Source: Lentilactobacillus otakiensis DSM 19908 = JCM 15040
GTDB taxonomy: Bacteria; Bacillota; Bacilli; Lactobacillales; Lactobacillaceae
Assembly: GCF_001434145.1 (NCBI RefSeq)
Contig: NZ_AZED01000005.1
Location: 124,001-188,000, forward strand
Length of the DNA stretch: 64,000 nt
Direction of reading: 5' to 3'
Shown: piece after piece, positions 15,014-23,798 of the stretch
How the letters are laid out: every line of letters begins with the position of its first letter
Numbering within the stretch: position 1 is the first letter of the stretch
The notes under the pieces: model-generated
What the model saw: only the letters and a program-made list of their open reading frames with translations
Databases searched by the model: none
What the model was told of the DNA's origin: nothing
Program-made: the position numbers and the translations under genes

Positions 15014-16750
15014 ATGCTGAAAATTGCCAAAAACCGGATCTCGTATATGGCAGTCCTCGGAGCCGTTCTGTTTATGTGTATTCAAGTGATCGCAAACTTA
15101 AATCTGCCCAGTCTGACTTCCGACATTGTTAACAACGGGGTTGCCAAGGGAGATATTGGATACATTTGGAAAGTGGGCTTTGAGATGGCCGGTTTTTCGT
15201 TGATTAGTATCCTAGCGGCAATCTGCAACGTATTTTTAGCCGCTCGAACTTCACAAAAGTTGGGGCAAAATTTACGAAGCGATGTTTACCGCAAAGTCAT
15301 TAATTTTTCCAAGGATGAATATGACCAAATTGAGACATCATCATTGATAACCCGGACAACTAATGATGTTGTTCAGATTCAAAACGTGGCGATTATTATG
15401 TTGCGGATGATGTTGATGGCACCAATCATGCTGATTGGTGCCAGCTTCCTGGCCTACACCAAGGACCATCAGTTAACGATGATCTTCCTGGTTGTTCTGC
15501 CGGTCATGATCGTTTTCATTGGCCTTTTGCTGTACTTCTCGGTCCCTTTGTTTAGAGCAATGCAGACTAAAACTGATAAAATCAACCGGATTTTCCGTGA
15601 AGGATTGACTGGTGTCCGGGTTATCCGAGCATTCCGTCAAGATAAATTTGAACAAGACCGCTTTGAGGACGCTAATCGAGATTACACTGATAACGCCATC
15701 AAAGTGAACACCATTGTGGCGTTGGCCTTCCCCGTCATGACGCTGGTTATGAGTGGAACCAACGTTGCCATCGTCTGGTTTGGCGCCAAATTAATTGGTG
15801 CCCAATCGATGCAAGTTGGTAACCTGATTGCGTTCATGAGTTATGCCATGCAAATTCTGATGAGTTTTATGATGCTGTCAATGGTGTTCGTGTTTATTCC
15901 CCGGGCCCAAGCATCAGCCAAACGAATCCAGACAGTATTGGCATTGCAGTCAACGATGAAGGAGTCTTCACAACCAGTCGTTGTTGACCCAGATACTAAG
16001 CAGCATGATCTGAAGTTTGACCACGTTGAATACCGCTATCGTCAGGCGGAAATGCCTGCCTTGAGTGATATTGACTTTGAAGCCCACAGCGGCCAAACGG
16101 TTGCGATCATTGGTGGAACCGGTTCAGGGAAGACGACTTTAGTCAGTCTGATTCCTCGGTTCTACGATGTTGATAAAGGTGAAATTGAGTTGGATGGTCA
16201 TAACATCAATGATTATTCAATGAAGAATCTGCGTGATCAAGTGTCCTTTGTGCCCCAGAAGGCAACGCTATTCACCGGAACCATTCGCGACAATATGAAA
16301 TACGGGAACCCTAATGCGACTGACAATCAGATTTGGCATGCATTAGACATTGCCCGTGCCAAGGACTTCGTTGAAGAAGATCCAGCTGGCCTTGACTTGC
16401 AGGTTGAGCAGGGTGGGGATAACTTCTCAGGTGGTCAAAAGCAACGTTTGGCGATTGCCCGAGCATTAGTTAAGAAATCTGCTGTCTATGTCTTTGATGA
16501 CTCGTTTTCTGCGTTGGATTTCAAGACCGATGCCGATTTGCGGGCAGCTTTACGTGCCGATGAACATATTCAACAAAGCATTACCGTCATCGTGGCGCAA
16601 CGAATTGCCACGGTTGCGGATGCCGATCTGATTTTAGTATTGGATAACGGTAAATTAGTCGGTAAGGGAACTCATGATGAGCTTCGCGCCACTAACAAGA
16701 TTTACCAAGAAATTATTCATTCACAACTGAGAGAGGAGGACCAGAAATAA
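15014..16750 (+). CDS. Heterodimeric ABC exporter subunit with degenerate catalytic site (LmrC-like)
   Basis: 578 aa: six transmembrane helices (to about 310) then an ATPase domain. Walker A GGTGSGKTT near 373, signature FSGGQKQRL near 473, Walker B YVFDDSFSALD near 494. The residue after the Walker B Asp is Asp, not the catalytic Glu, as in the non-catalytic half of LmrCD/BmrCD/TM287-288-type exporters. It keeps the canonical signature that completes the active site of its partner. GGAAGGAG precedes the ATG; the stop overlaps the next start (TAATG). Substrate likely drugs or lipids, unproven. Confidence 0.9.
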   Translation: MLKIAKNRISYMAVLGAVLFMCIQVIANLNLPSLTSDIVNNGVAKGDIGYIWKVGFEMAGFSLISILAAICNVFLAARTSQKLGQNLRSDVYRKVINFSKDEYDQIETSSLITRTTNDVVQIQNVAIIMLRMMLMAPIMLIGASFLAYTKDHQLTMIFLVVLPVMIVFIGLLLYFSVPLFRAMQTKTDKINRIFREGLTGVRVIRAFRQDKFEQDRFEDANRDYTDNAIKVNTIVALAFPVMTLVMSGTNVAIVWFGAKLIGAQSMQVGNLIAFMSYAMQILMSFMMLSMVFVFIPRAQASAKRIQTVLALQSTMKESSQPVVVDPDTKQHDLKFDHVEYRYRQAEMPALSDIDFEAHSGQTVAIIGGTGSGKTTLVSLIPRFYDVDKGEIELDGHNINDYSMKNLRDQVSFVPQKATLFTGTIRDNMKYGNPNATDNQIWHALDIARAKDFVEEDPAGLDLQVEQGGDNFSGGQKQRLAIARALVKKSAVYVFDDSFSALDFKTDADLRAALRADEHIQQSITVIVAQRIATVADADLILVLDNGKLVGKGTHDELRATNKIYQEIIHSQLREEDQK

Positions 16751-18633
16751 TGGCTGATAAAGATAATGCACCTCAACCAGCTCAGCAGAATCATGGTGGA
16801 CGCGGCGGCTTTCAAGGCGTCGTCGAAAAACCTCATCATTTCTGGAGGACGACTAAACGGTTATTGGATTACATGCAAGACCGGATGGTTGGCCTAATCC
16901 TAGTATTCGCTTTTGCGATCATCAGTGTGATTTTTCAGATTCGAACCCCAAAGATTTTGGGGGAGGCAACCACTGAAATCTTTAAAGGCTTGATGAAGGG
17001 AAATGCCCAGCAAAAAGCAGGCTTTAGTGTGGCCTCTCTCCCAATCAATTATCAAAAGATTGTTGAAATTATTATGATCGTTATCGTGATGTACTTAGCT
17101 TCAGCGGTCTTCAGCTTCTTGCAGCAGTACATTATGACCCGGATTTCTCAGAATACTGTGTACAAATTGCGGCGACAAATGAAGGGCAAGATGCGGCTGG
17201 TTCCAATCAAGTACTATGATACCCACAGCAATGGGGATATCATGAGCCGGGCCGTCAACGATATGGACAACATTGCCAGCACTCTCCAACAAAGTTTGAC
17301 CCAGGCCGTAACCAGTTTTGTGACCTTCATTGGAACTTTGTGGCTGATGTTTACGATCAGTTGGAAATTAACAATTATTGCCTTAATTACGATTCCACTC
17401 AGTTTGATTATCGTGGGGATTGTTGCCCCTCGATCACAGAAATATTTTGCTGCCCAACAGAAGAGCTTGGGCTTGTTAAATAACCAAGTTGAAGAGAATT
17501 ATGCCGGTCAGATTGTCCTGAAGAGTTTTAACAGGGAAAAAGACACGATCGATCAGTTTGAAGTTCAAAATAAATTGTATTACCAAGCTGCCTGGAAAGC
17601 GCAGTTTATTTCCGGAATTATCATGCCTTTAATGATCTTCTTGAACAACATTGGCTATGTCTTCGTTGCCGTAGTGGGTGGTATTCAGGTTGCCAACGGT
17701 ACTGTTACGCTTGGTAACGTTCAGGCGTTCCTGCAATATACCAACCAGTTCTCACAACCAATTTCCCAATTGGCCAACCTGATGAACACGATTCAGTCGA
17801 CCATTGCGTCAGCTGAACGGGTTTTCGAAGTGATTGACGAAGAAGAAATGAAGAATACCAAAGCCAATCGGCCAGTCGAAAAAGGTTCTGATAACCTGGT
17901 TGAACTGGAACATGTTCAGTTTGGCTACAATGACGATGAACTACTGATGAAGGATTATAACCTTGCCGTTAAACGCGGTCAGCAGGTCGCTATCGTCGGG
18001 CCAACCGGTGCTGGTAAGACGACCATCATTAACTTGTTGGAGCGCTTCTACGACGTCAAGGGCGGTAGTATTCGCCTCAAAGGTGTCGACACTCGTGATT
18101 TGGACCGTGAGGATTTACGTTCACACTTTGCGATGGTACTTCAAGACACTTGGCTGTTCACCGGTTCAATCTATGACAATATCAAATACGGCCGTGAAGA
18201 TGCCACAAAAGACGAAATCATCGATGCCGCTAAAGCAGCCCATGTGGATGAATTTGTCCGCAAACTGCCAAAGGGTTACGATACCATTTTGAATGAGTCA
18301 GCTTCCAACATTTCCCAAGGTCAACGTCAATTAATTACGATTGCCCGTGCGTTTGTGGCTGATCCTGAAATTTTGATTTTGGATGAAGCTACCAGTTCTG
18401 TTGATACCCGGACCGAAGTTCAAATTCAACATGCGATGAGTCAGTTGTTGGAAAATCGGACCAGCTTTGTGGTTGCCCACAGACTATCAACGATTCAAAA
18501 CGCAGATAATATTATCGTGATGAATCACGGTACCGTGGTTGAAACTGGGACTCATAACGAGTTGTTGGCTAAGAATGGTTTCTATGCCGATCTCTACAAC
18601 AGTCAATTCTCAGATGATGTGTCATTTGATTAA
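16750..18633 (+). CDS. Heterodimeric ABC exporter subunit with active catalytic site (LmrD-like)
   Basis: 627 aa. A 45-residue Gly/Gln/His-rich cytosolic lead, six transmembrane helices (50-350), then an ATPase domain with Walker A GPTGAGKTT near 417, signature ISQGQRQL near 518 and Walker B ILILDEATSSVD with the catalytic Glu near 542, plus the switch His in VAHRLST. The signature has Gln in place of the first Gly, complementary to the partner, which has a normal signature but lacks the Glu. Together they make one competent and one degenerate ATP site. Starts on the stop codon of its partner. Confidence 0.9.
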   Translation: MADKDNAPQPAQQNHGGRGGFQGVVEKPHHFWRTTKRLLDYMQDRMVGLILVFAFAIISVIFQIRTPKILGEATTEIFKGLMKGNAQQKAGFSVASLPINYQKIVEIIMIVIVMYLASAVFSFLQQYIMTRISQNTVYKLRRQMKGKMRLVPIKYYDTHSNGDIMSRAVNDMDNIASTLQQSLTQAVTSFVTFIGTLWLMFTISWKLTIIALITIPLSLIIVGIVAPRSQKYFAAQQKSLGLLNNQVEENYAGQIVLKSFNREKDTIDQFEVQNKLYYQAAWKAQFISGIIMPLMIFLNNIGYVFVAVVGGIQVANGTVTLGNVQAFLQYTNQFSQPISQLANLMNTIQSTIASAERVFEVIDEEEMKNTKANRPVEKGSDNLVELEHVQFGYNDDELLMKDYNLAVKRGQQVAIVGPTGAGKTTIINLLERFYDVKGGSIRLKGVDTRDLDREDLRSHFAMVLQDTWLFTGSIYDNIKYGREDATKDEIIDAAKAAHVDEFVRKLPKGYDTILNESASNISQGQRQLITIARAFVADPEILILDEATSSVDTRTEVQIQHAMSQLLENRTSFVVAHRLSTIQNADNIIVMNHGTVVETGTHNELLAKNGFYADLYNSQFSDDVSFD

Positions 18634-18750
18634 GAGTGTGACGAGCAATGGGTGACGCGGTGTGTAAGTCCAGAATGATTAAAATCCTAGTTTTGGATTT
18701 AAAGCATTTTGGGCTTACACGTTAGCGTCAATTGCGTCGGAACACGTTTC
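18634..18750 (+). repeat. Stop-codon-adjacent hairpin repeat, copy F
   Basis: Begins directly after the exporter stop codon with GAGTGTGACGAG and ends CGTCGGAACACGTTTC. In between TGTAAGTCCAGAATG pairs with CATTTTGGGCTTACA and AAATCC with GGATTT, so nearly the whole element folds into one imperfect hairpin without a T-run. Its ends match the elements at 35420, 45888 and 59125. Confidence 0.65.
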
Positions 18751-18799
18751 CACTAAATAACAGTGAACCGCTCACAAAAAAGTTTATAAGGAGCGTAAG

Positions 18800-19723
18800 A
18801 TGAAAAAAATCATAATGTTATTATGTACCGCGGCTTCTCTGATGCTGATTCTGAGTGGCTGTGGCAAACCGACATTGACGGTATCCGATCATCATTTGAG
18901 CGCCAATGCCTTGGCGGTAACCCTAAAAGGTAAAAGCAATCAAAAACAGGTGGATTACACCGTGAACGGCGGTGCTAAAAAGACCGTTAAGACCAATAGT
19001 GGGGCGTTTGTCATTAGCGTCCCCACCAAAGATTATCAACAAACAGTCAAGCTGAAGGCAGACGGTAAGCGCCAAACCGTTTCCGTTGCCAAAGCCGATG
19101 TTGTTGGCAGCTATCAAAAGATGCGGACAAGTTATAATCAAGCACTGACAGGTGCGGCGCTTCCCAAAAAGGACCAAGAATTGGCTCAGGGAATGGCCAA
19201 ACAGGCTGCTCAGTTGAAGAAGCAAGCTGCTGAGTTAAAATCCAGCAAAGCTACCGACATGGCAGCAATGCAGGAAAAGGCACAAAAAGCAGCTGCTCTG
19301 CAAAAGCAGGCGGCTAAGTTGAAACAGACTCAAGCGCAGCTCGCTCCAGCGATGAAGAAGGCACAAGCCAGTGTGAAGGATCAGTTGTTGCCAGCTAATC
19401 CAAAGAGTGGTATTCATAATCTGATTTCTACTGATAAGATGACCTTAAGGGCCAATTTAGCAGGTGACAAAGTTTTGGGGATGGCGATGATGGTGCCAGT
19501 GTCCAGCTTGAAGCATAAGAAGGATCTTAAGCCATTTATCATGTCGTTCTCCATCCTGACTGATAGTGTTGGTGGTAATGCTAAACACGTTCTAAAAGAG
19601 TTCCAGAAGTCAGCGAAGGCTAAAAAGTCGACCTCAACGACTGCGCCAAAGTTCCATTCAAATGGAATTACGTTTAGTTTGGGATATTCGACTTCAACAT
19701 TGTATGTATTTGTGACAAAATAG
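18800..19723 (+). CDS. Lipoprotein with central coiled coil, unknown function
   Basis: 307 aa. Signal peptide and lipobox LSGC give a lipidated Cys at position 21. Residues 25-100 look like a small beta domain (LTVSDHHLSANALAVTLKG). Residues 115-195 are an Ala/Gln/Lys-rich heptad-like coiled coil (AKQAAQLKKQAAELKSS). The C-terminal domain (200-307) ends in a beta-rich GITFSLGYSTSTLYVF. AAGGAG precedes the ATG. It lies downstream of the ABC exporter with a hairpin repeat between; co-transcription is possible since no T-run terminator separates them. No function assigned. Confidence 0.75.
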   Translation: MKKIIMLLCTAASLMLILSGCGKPTLTVSDHHLSANALAVTLKGKSNQKQVDYTVNGGAKKTVKTNSGAFVISVPTKDYQQTVKLKADGKRQTVSVAKADVVGSYQKMRTSYNQALTGAALPKKDQELAQGMAKQAAQLKKQAAELKSSKATDMAAMQEKAQKAAALQKQAAKLKQTQAQLAPAMKKAQASVKDQLLPANPKSGIHNLISTDKMTLRANLAGDKVLGMAMMVPVSSLKHKKDLKPFIMSFSILTDSVGGNAKHVLKEFQKSAKAKKSTSTTAPKFHSNGITFSLGYSTSTLYVFVTK

Positions 19724-19730
19724 CCATCAA

Positions 19731-19760
19731 AAAAGGATTCCTCAATGAGGAATCCTTTTT
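19731..19760. terminator. Bidirectional terminator
   Basis: AAAAGGATTCCT / AGGAATCCTTTTT between convergent genes. Confidence 0.9.
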
Positions 19761-19767
19761 CGTATTC

Positions 19768-20592
19768 TTAGTGTCCCACACCCATAAACCAGGCAATGAG
19801 ATACAATATCCAAATGTGCAGTGGGTAGAAGGCGTAGAAGAAGCCCTTCATGCTGCGACCTAATTTGCCGTTATAGAAGAACATCGGCACGATGGCAAAT
19901 ACCATGAGCCATTGGAAATTGGTCGTAAACATGGTGCTGAAGTTGAAGCCGGTTGAAACGATTGCCATTGCAACCACCGCCAGCATCTGCCAGCTGCGTT
20001 TCTTGCGGACCAGGTACATCAGTGGTCCCAAATACAGCATAAACGAGTTTTCTGCCAGCATTGGGCTTGGCAGGAGCATGATCATCTTGGCCCAAATGGC
20101 GTTCGTACCAGCCACGGAAACAGCAGCTATGGTTAAGACACCGAAGATCAGTGGCAGAATGATTGCCAGAATTCCACCCCAGATTTTGCCTTGTTGATGG
20201 TGTTTGCGACCCTCAGAAATCTGCTGGATCCCATACATGGTCAAGACGCCAACAAACAAATCACCGAAAATATTGTTGATAAGGGCGAAACTATCCATGG
20301 GGTAGAAGTGCTGGATAACCATATTACCAATTTGCATCACCCAAAAGCCAATTAATAAGCGAGTTAGATAGCGTTTCTGATTGTGGGTGTGCGTGAAGCC
20401 TTCCACACTCAAAAAGAAGAAGATGGTGGCAACGGGGCGCCCAAACCAGTCGACCCAGTTAGGAACGCCAACGGTATTGAACATTTCATGAATGTGGTCG
20501 AGTAACATTAACGTAATTCCGATCACTTTGATATCGAAATTACTGATGCCCCAGCCACGCTTTGCAGTTGCTTGGATAAGATCACTCCTCAA
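19768..20592 (-). CDS. TraX family membrane protein
   Basis: 274 aa with eight or so hydrophobic segments. The start FDIKVIGITLMLLDHIHEMF and the FGRPVATIFFFLSVEGFTHT segment are typical of the TraX family (first known from F-pilin acetylation; chromosomal members in Firmicutes have unknown acyl-transfer roles). A C-terminal YAFYPLHIWILY segment is also characteristic. The start is unclear: the TTG at 20592 overlaps the only ribosome-site-like sequence (GAGGAG), and no ATG/GTG lies at a good distance after it. Confidence 0.8.
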   Translation of the reverse strand: MRSDLIQATAKRGWGISNFDIKVIGITLMLLDHIHEMFNTVGVPNWVDWFGRPVATIFFFLSVEGFTHTHNQKRYLTRLLIGFWVMQIGNMVIQHFYPMDSFALINNIFGDLFVGVLTMYGIQQISEGRKHHQQGKIWGGILAIILPLIFGVLTIAAVSVAGTNAIWAKMIMLLPSPMLAENSFMLYLGPLMYLVRKKRSWQMLAVVAMAIVSTGFNFSTMFTTNFQWLMVFAIVPMFFYNGKLGRSMKGFFYAFYPLHIWILYLIAWFMGVGH

Positions 20593-20665
20593 GTTTTGTT
20601 ATTGCTAAATTTTAACATTCCTTAACCGCGAAATTGTAAACTTTGCTCATCTCTTAAGTAAAAGT

Positions 20666-20707
20666 AAAAAAACAGGAGCTGTTTAGCGTAAATGCTAGTC
20701 AGCCCCC
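20666..20707 (-). terminator. Terminator of the nitroreductase gene
   Basis: GGGGGCTG, TAGC / GCTA, CAGCTCC stems on the minus strand followed by seven T. Confidence 0.8.
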
Positions 20708-20726
20708 AAGTTATCAATCTATTTAA

Positions 20727-21329
20727 TTACTTCAAAACCTTAAAGCGGTCTTCATCATTCATGAATTCCTTCTCGCCGGCAGGCGCTTCGATTGAACCGA
20801 AGTCCATTTGAGCGCGGAGCTTCCAACTGTCAGGGATGCCAAATGCTTCTTTGACTTCGTCATCGATCAGCGGGTTGTAATGTTGCAGGTTGGCACCAAT
20901 GCCGTTTTCAGCCAATGATGTCCAAACAGCAAATTGAGCGTTTCCTTGAGCTTGTTCTGCCCAGTCGGCAAAGTTATCAGCGTACAGAGCAAAGTCGTTT
21001 TCAAAACGGTGAACAACGTCCATGTCAGTGTAATACATTACAGTACCGAAAGCTGATTTGAAGGCGTTGATCTTTTCCAAAGTCTTTTGGTAAGCTTCTT
21101 CAGTAGGAACTTCTGACTTCAAGCGTTTGCCAACGATGTCCCAAAGCTTTTCGTGGTTGGCACCAAACAAGATTACGGCACGCGTTGTCTGGTTGTTAAA
21201 TGGGGTAGGTGCCCACTTAATGTCCTTCTTGATTAAGTCAGCAATCTCGTCAGGAGTTTGGTTGATGTTCCGTCCTAATGCGTAGATTGAGCGGCGCTTC
21301 TTGGCAAGATCCAGTAATTGTTCTTTCAT
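20727..21329 (-). CDS. Nitroreductase family protein
   Basis: 200 aa from the ATG at 21329, 11 bases after GGAGG; the longer in-frame TTG lies inside that ribosome site. KKRRSIYALGRN near 9-20 is the FMN-phosphate-binding start of the family, PTPFNNQTTRAVIL near 46 the second FMN contact, and ENGIGANLQHYNP near 144 the third. It belongs to the short branch with lactococcal/bacillar enzymes (e.g. CinD, YdgI types) that reduce nitro compounds or quinones with NAD(P)H. Single gene; a 12-bp palindrome lies next to its ribosome site. Confidence 0.88.
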   Translation of the reverse strand: MKEQLLDLAKKRRSIYALGRNINQTPDEIADLIKKDIKWAPTPFNNQTTRAVILFGANHEKLWDIVGKRLKSEVPTEEAYQKTLEKINAFKSAFGTVMYYTDMDVVHRFENDFALYADNFADWAEQAQGNAQFAVWTSLAENGIGANLQHYNPLIDDEVKEAFGIPDSWKLRAQMDFGSIEAPAGEKEFMNDEDRFKVLK

Positions 21330-21347
21330 GTTTGAAAATTCCTCCAA

Positions 21348-21359
21348 TAAGTATACTTA
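21348..21359 (-). promoter_or_regulatory. Palindrome upstream of the nitroreductase gene
   Basis: TAAGTATACTTA, a perfect 12-bp palindrome directly before the ribosome site. It may be an operator for a redox-responsive repressor; this is a guess from position. Confidence 0.35.
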
Positions 21360-21488
21360 CTTTTTATTAGTTAATATGTTATATCATACAGATCGGCAAA
21401 AGTGATGTCAATACATATTAACGTCAAAATGATTCTAACCTAAGATTAGCACATAATCATGGCAACAAACTTGATATTTGTCAATTTT

Positions 21489-21523
21489 AAAAAAACACCA
21501 CAAGTAAATTCTACCTGAGGTGT
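21489..21523 (-). terminator. Terminator of the secreted hydrolase gene
   Basis: ACACCTCAGGTA / TACTTGTGGTGT stem with an imperfect middle on the minus strand, then seven T. Confidence 0.7.
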
Positions 21524-21535
21524 AATGGACGATCA

Positions 21536-23242
21536 TTATGCAGCAACCTGCTGATCATCGGTAATATTTAATTTGTTATCAGAACTTTGGCCGTCAACCT
21601 GGTTCAAGAAAGCTTGAATCCGAGTCATGTAATCTTTTACGGCGTTGTTAGCGGAAGCATGGCCACCAACGTTGCCATCCAGAATCCAAAGTTGCTTGAG
21701 GGTTGAGGCACTCAAGTTGTACATAGTTTCGGTCTCAGTATCTGGAATGAACGCATCATCGGCAGTTGCGATAAACATCGTTGGCAGCTTTGAGTTCTGC
21801 ACAGCGGTGATGCCAGAAACGTCATCCAAACTAAATCCTTGGAATAACTTGTTGATATTGTTGAAGCCGTTCAAAAATTGGTCAAATGGGACCAGTGGAA
21901 TGGTGCCATTCAAGTTCCAACCAATCTTGGAAGTGATGTTATTGAGACTGTTGGCAACGCCTGAATACAAACTGAAGAGTAGTGAGGGGATGGTTGAGAA
22001 ACCGCAATCGGCAATCACTGCTTTCACAGATTTTGGCAAATTGGTTTGTGCAGCCGTCTCCAAGGCACTATCGGCACCCAGTGATTGGCCATATAAGACC
22101 ACCTCACTGTTAGTACCATTCATGTCATCAATTTTGTTAATCCAGTTGATCCAGTCAGCCTTATCTTTGTCACCAAAGGTCAAAAATTCGCCATCACTGG
22201 AATTTTGTCCTCGAGTATATGGCATCAGAACGTTGTAGCCCATATCGTAGAATACTTTTGAAATGTAACCCATCCACTCGGGTTCGGTTGTCCAGCCTTG
22301 GCCATAAATAATGGTTTTGGTTGAACCTGGATGTGCGATGTAAGTGGCTGAGGCATTCCCGGTTCCATCAGCAAATGGGACTGACATTGTTTCTTTAACT
22401 ACCTCATTATCATACCAGTTCTGCGCCTCAGTATAATAAGTCTTAGTGTACTCAGGATCGTACTTCTCATCCAAATCTGACCACATTTGATCGACGTCAT
22501 AACGATCAGGTGACATTAATGTCCGAATTTTAGATAATAATGCGGCGCCTTGACGTGAAGCTGCAAATGGATAAACCACCCCGGCAGCGATTGTGCTGGT
22601 GATGCTGGTCAGAAAGTTAATGAACGGATTATCGCTCGATTGCTTCCAAGCCGGATTGTCAGCGTTGTTGGCATCGGGAATGGTGATCTGGTCATTCGCT
22701 GATGGTTGCGCAGCGTCTGTTGTGTCGGCTGAATCCGCAGTTGTGGTCTTGGGTTGTTGCTGATCAGCAGTAGTCGAAGAATCTTCAGAAGTAGTTTGAT
22801 CGATCGACTGTTGTTGATTGCTATCGTTAGTGGCAACGTCTTCAGATGTTGTAGTTTGCTGTGACTCATCTGAAGCAGTAACTGTGTCTTCTGTATTACT
22901 TTGAGGTTGAGTCGTATCAACCGGCTGTGATGACTGATCAGTGTTGTTTGACGCTTTTGCTGAAGAGTCAGCGGTTTCAACTGAGCTGCTTTCAGCGTTT
23001 ACACTAGTTGAGCGAGCAGTTGTCGAATTATTGGCAGGTTCATTGACAGTAGATGCTGCTGCGTCAGAAGACTCAGATTGAGCTTCTACAGCAGAATCTG
23101 ATTGCTGACTTACTTGAGCTGAAGTTACTTGGCTGTCACTTGGTTCAGTTGTATCGGCATATGTAGTCATTTGAAAAGCAAGCATTCCAAGTGAAACAGC
23201 AAGCAGGCCAGTCAGTCTTGAAGCATATTTTGTTTTGCTCAA
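21536..23242 (-). CDS. Secreted alpha/beta hydrolase with Ser/Thr-rich linker
   Basis: 568 aa. Signal peptide MSKTKYASRLTGLLAVSLGM, cleavage near TYADT. Residues 32-190 are a low-complexity Ser/Thr/Gln/Asp linker, likely a wall-spanning or glycosylated spacer. The catalytic domain (about 200-545) has an oxyanion segment YGQGWTTEPE, nucleophile elbow YGQSLGADS near 390, acid ATADDAF near 495 and His in GGHASA near 530. Closest in layout to BAAT/YqkD-type serine hydrolases, but with the lead domain; substrate unknown. No LPxTG motif at the C-terminus, which ends in a short polar tail. Confidence 0.85.
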   Translation of the reverse strand: MSKTKYASRLTGLLAVSLGMLAFQMTTYADTTEPSDSQVTSAQVSQQSDSAVEAQSESSDAAASTVNEPANNSTTARSTSVNAESSSVETADSSAKASNNTDQSSQPVDTTQPQSNTEDTVTASDESQQTTTSEDVATNDSNQQQSIDQTTSEDSSTTADQQQPKTTTADSADTTDAAQPSANDQITIPDANNADNPAWKQSSDNPFINFLTSITSTIAAGVVYPFAASRQGAALLSKIRTLMSPDRYDVDQMWSDLDEKYDPEYTKTYYTEAQNWYDNEVVKETMSVPFADGTGNASATYIAHPGSTKTIIYGQGWTTEPEWMGYISKVFYDMGYNVLMPYTRGQNSSDGEFLTFGDKDKADWINWINKIDDMNGTNSEVVLYGQSLGADSALETAAQTNLPKSVKAVIADCGFSTIPSLLFSLYSGVANSLNNITSKIGWNLNGTIPLVPFDQFLNGFNNINKLFQGFSLDDVSGITAVQNSKLPTMFIATADDAFIPDTETETMYNLSASTLKQLWILDGNVGGHASANNAVKDYMTRIQAFLNQVDGQSSDNKLNITDDQQVAA

Positions 23243-23351
23243 TGTTATTTCCTCCTTTCTTCAAATATAAAACAAAGCAAATACTATTATAGTTGATTAT
23301 TTATTACAGATACAGTATCAATTCAATTACAAACAGTTGACAAATGGAGAC

Positions 23352-23386
23352 AAAAAAAGAACCAGCGATCGAAATCGCTGGTTCTT
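23352..23386 (-). terminator. Terminator of the cold-shock gene
   Basis: AGAACCAGCGA / TCGCTGGTTCT followed on the minus strand by seven T. Confidence 0.9.
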
Positions 23387-23406
23387 TCAAGTCTTAAACT
23401 AATAAA

Positions 23407-23610
23407 TTAGTCTTCAACTGGTGTAACGTTAGCAGCTTGTGGTCCACGGTCGCTGTCTTCAACGTCAAGAGTAACTTTTTGGCCTTCGTCTAATGACTTG
23501 AAGCCGTCTTTGTTGATAGCTGAGAAGTGAACAAAAACGTCACCGTCGTCAGTAGTAATGAAGCCATAACCTTTATCAGCGTTGAACCATTTAACAGTAC
23601 CTTGTTTCAT
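23407..23610 (-). CDS. csp: Cold-shock protein (CspA family)
   Basis: 67 aa from the ATG at 23610, 11 bases after AAGGAGG. Starts [20 protein letters not shown] with RNP1 (KGYGFI) and continues to RNP2 (VFVHFSAI), the nucleic-acid-binding motifs of the single cold-shock domain. It binds single-stranded RNA/DNA and acts as an RNA chaperone. The transcript has a leader of about 130 bases from the promoter at 23747-23775, as is common for cold-induced csp genes; whether this copy is cold-induced cannot be told. Confidence 0.95.
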   Translation of the reverse strand: MKQGTVKWFNADKGYGFITTDDGDVFVHFSAINKDGFKSLDEGQKVTLDVEDSDRGPQAANVTPVED

Positions 23611-23746
23611 AATATATGAAACCTCCTTGCGCTTTAAGCGCATAATTATATTTTAATGTATCAAGTTGCAGTGATTCCAAGGAGTTATTTCATAAAACTA
23701 TAAAACAAATACCTTTGAAAATCGAACCCTTAAACACATTGACTAT

Positions 23747-23775
23747 AATATACCAACATCCCCAGCCATTGTCAA
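23747..23775 (-). promoter_or_regulatory. Promoter of the cold-shock gene
   Basis: TTGACA-17-TATATT on the minus strand; start site expected near 23740, giving a long untranslated leader. Confidence 0.8.
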
Positions 23776-23798
23776 ATCAGATTACCATCATTTTGCGA

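Noticed and set aside
21645-22238. 197-codon plus-strand frame opposite the secreted hydrolase gene
   Set aside because: Antisense shadow of a clear coding region with catalytic motifs on the minus strand.
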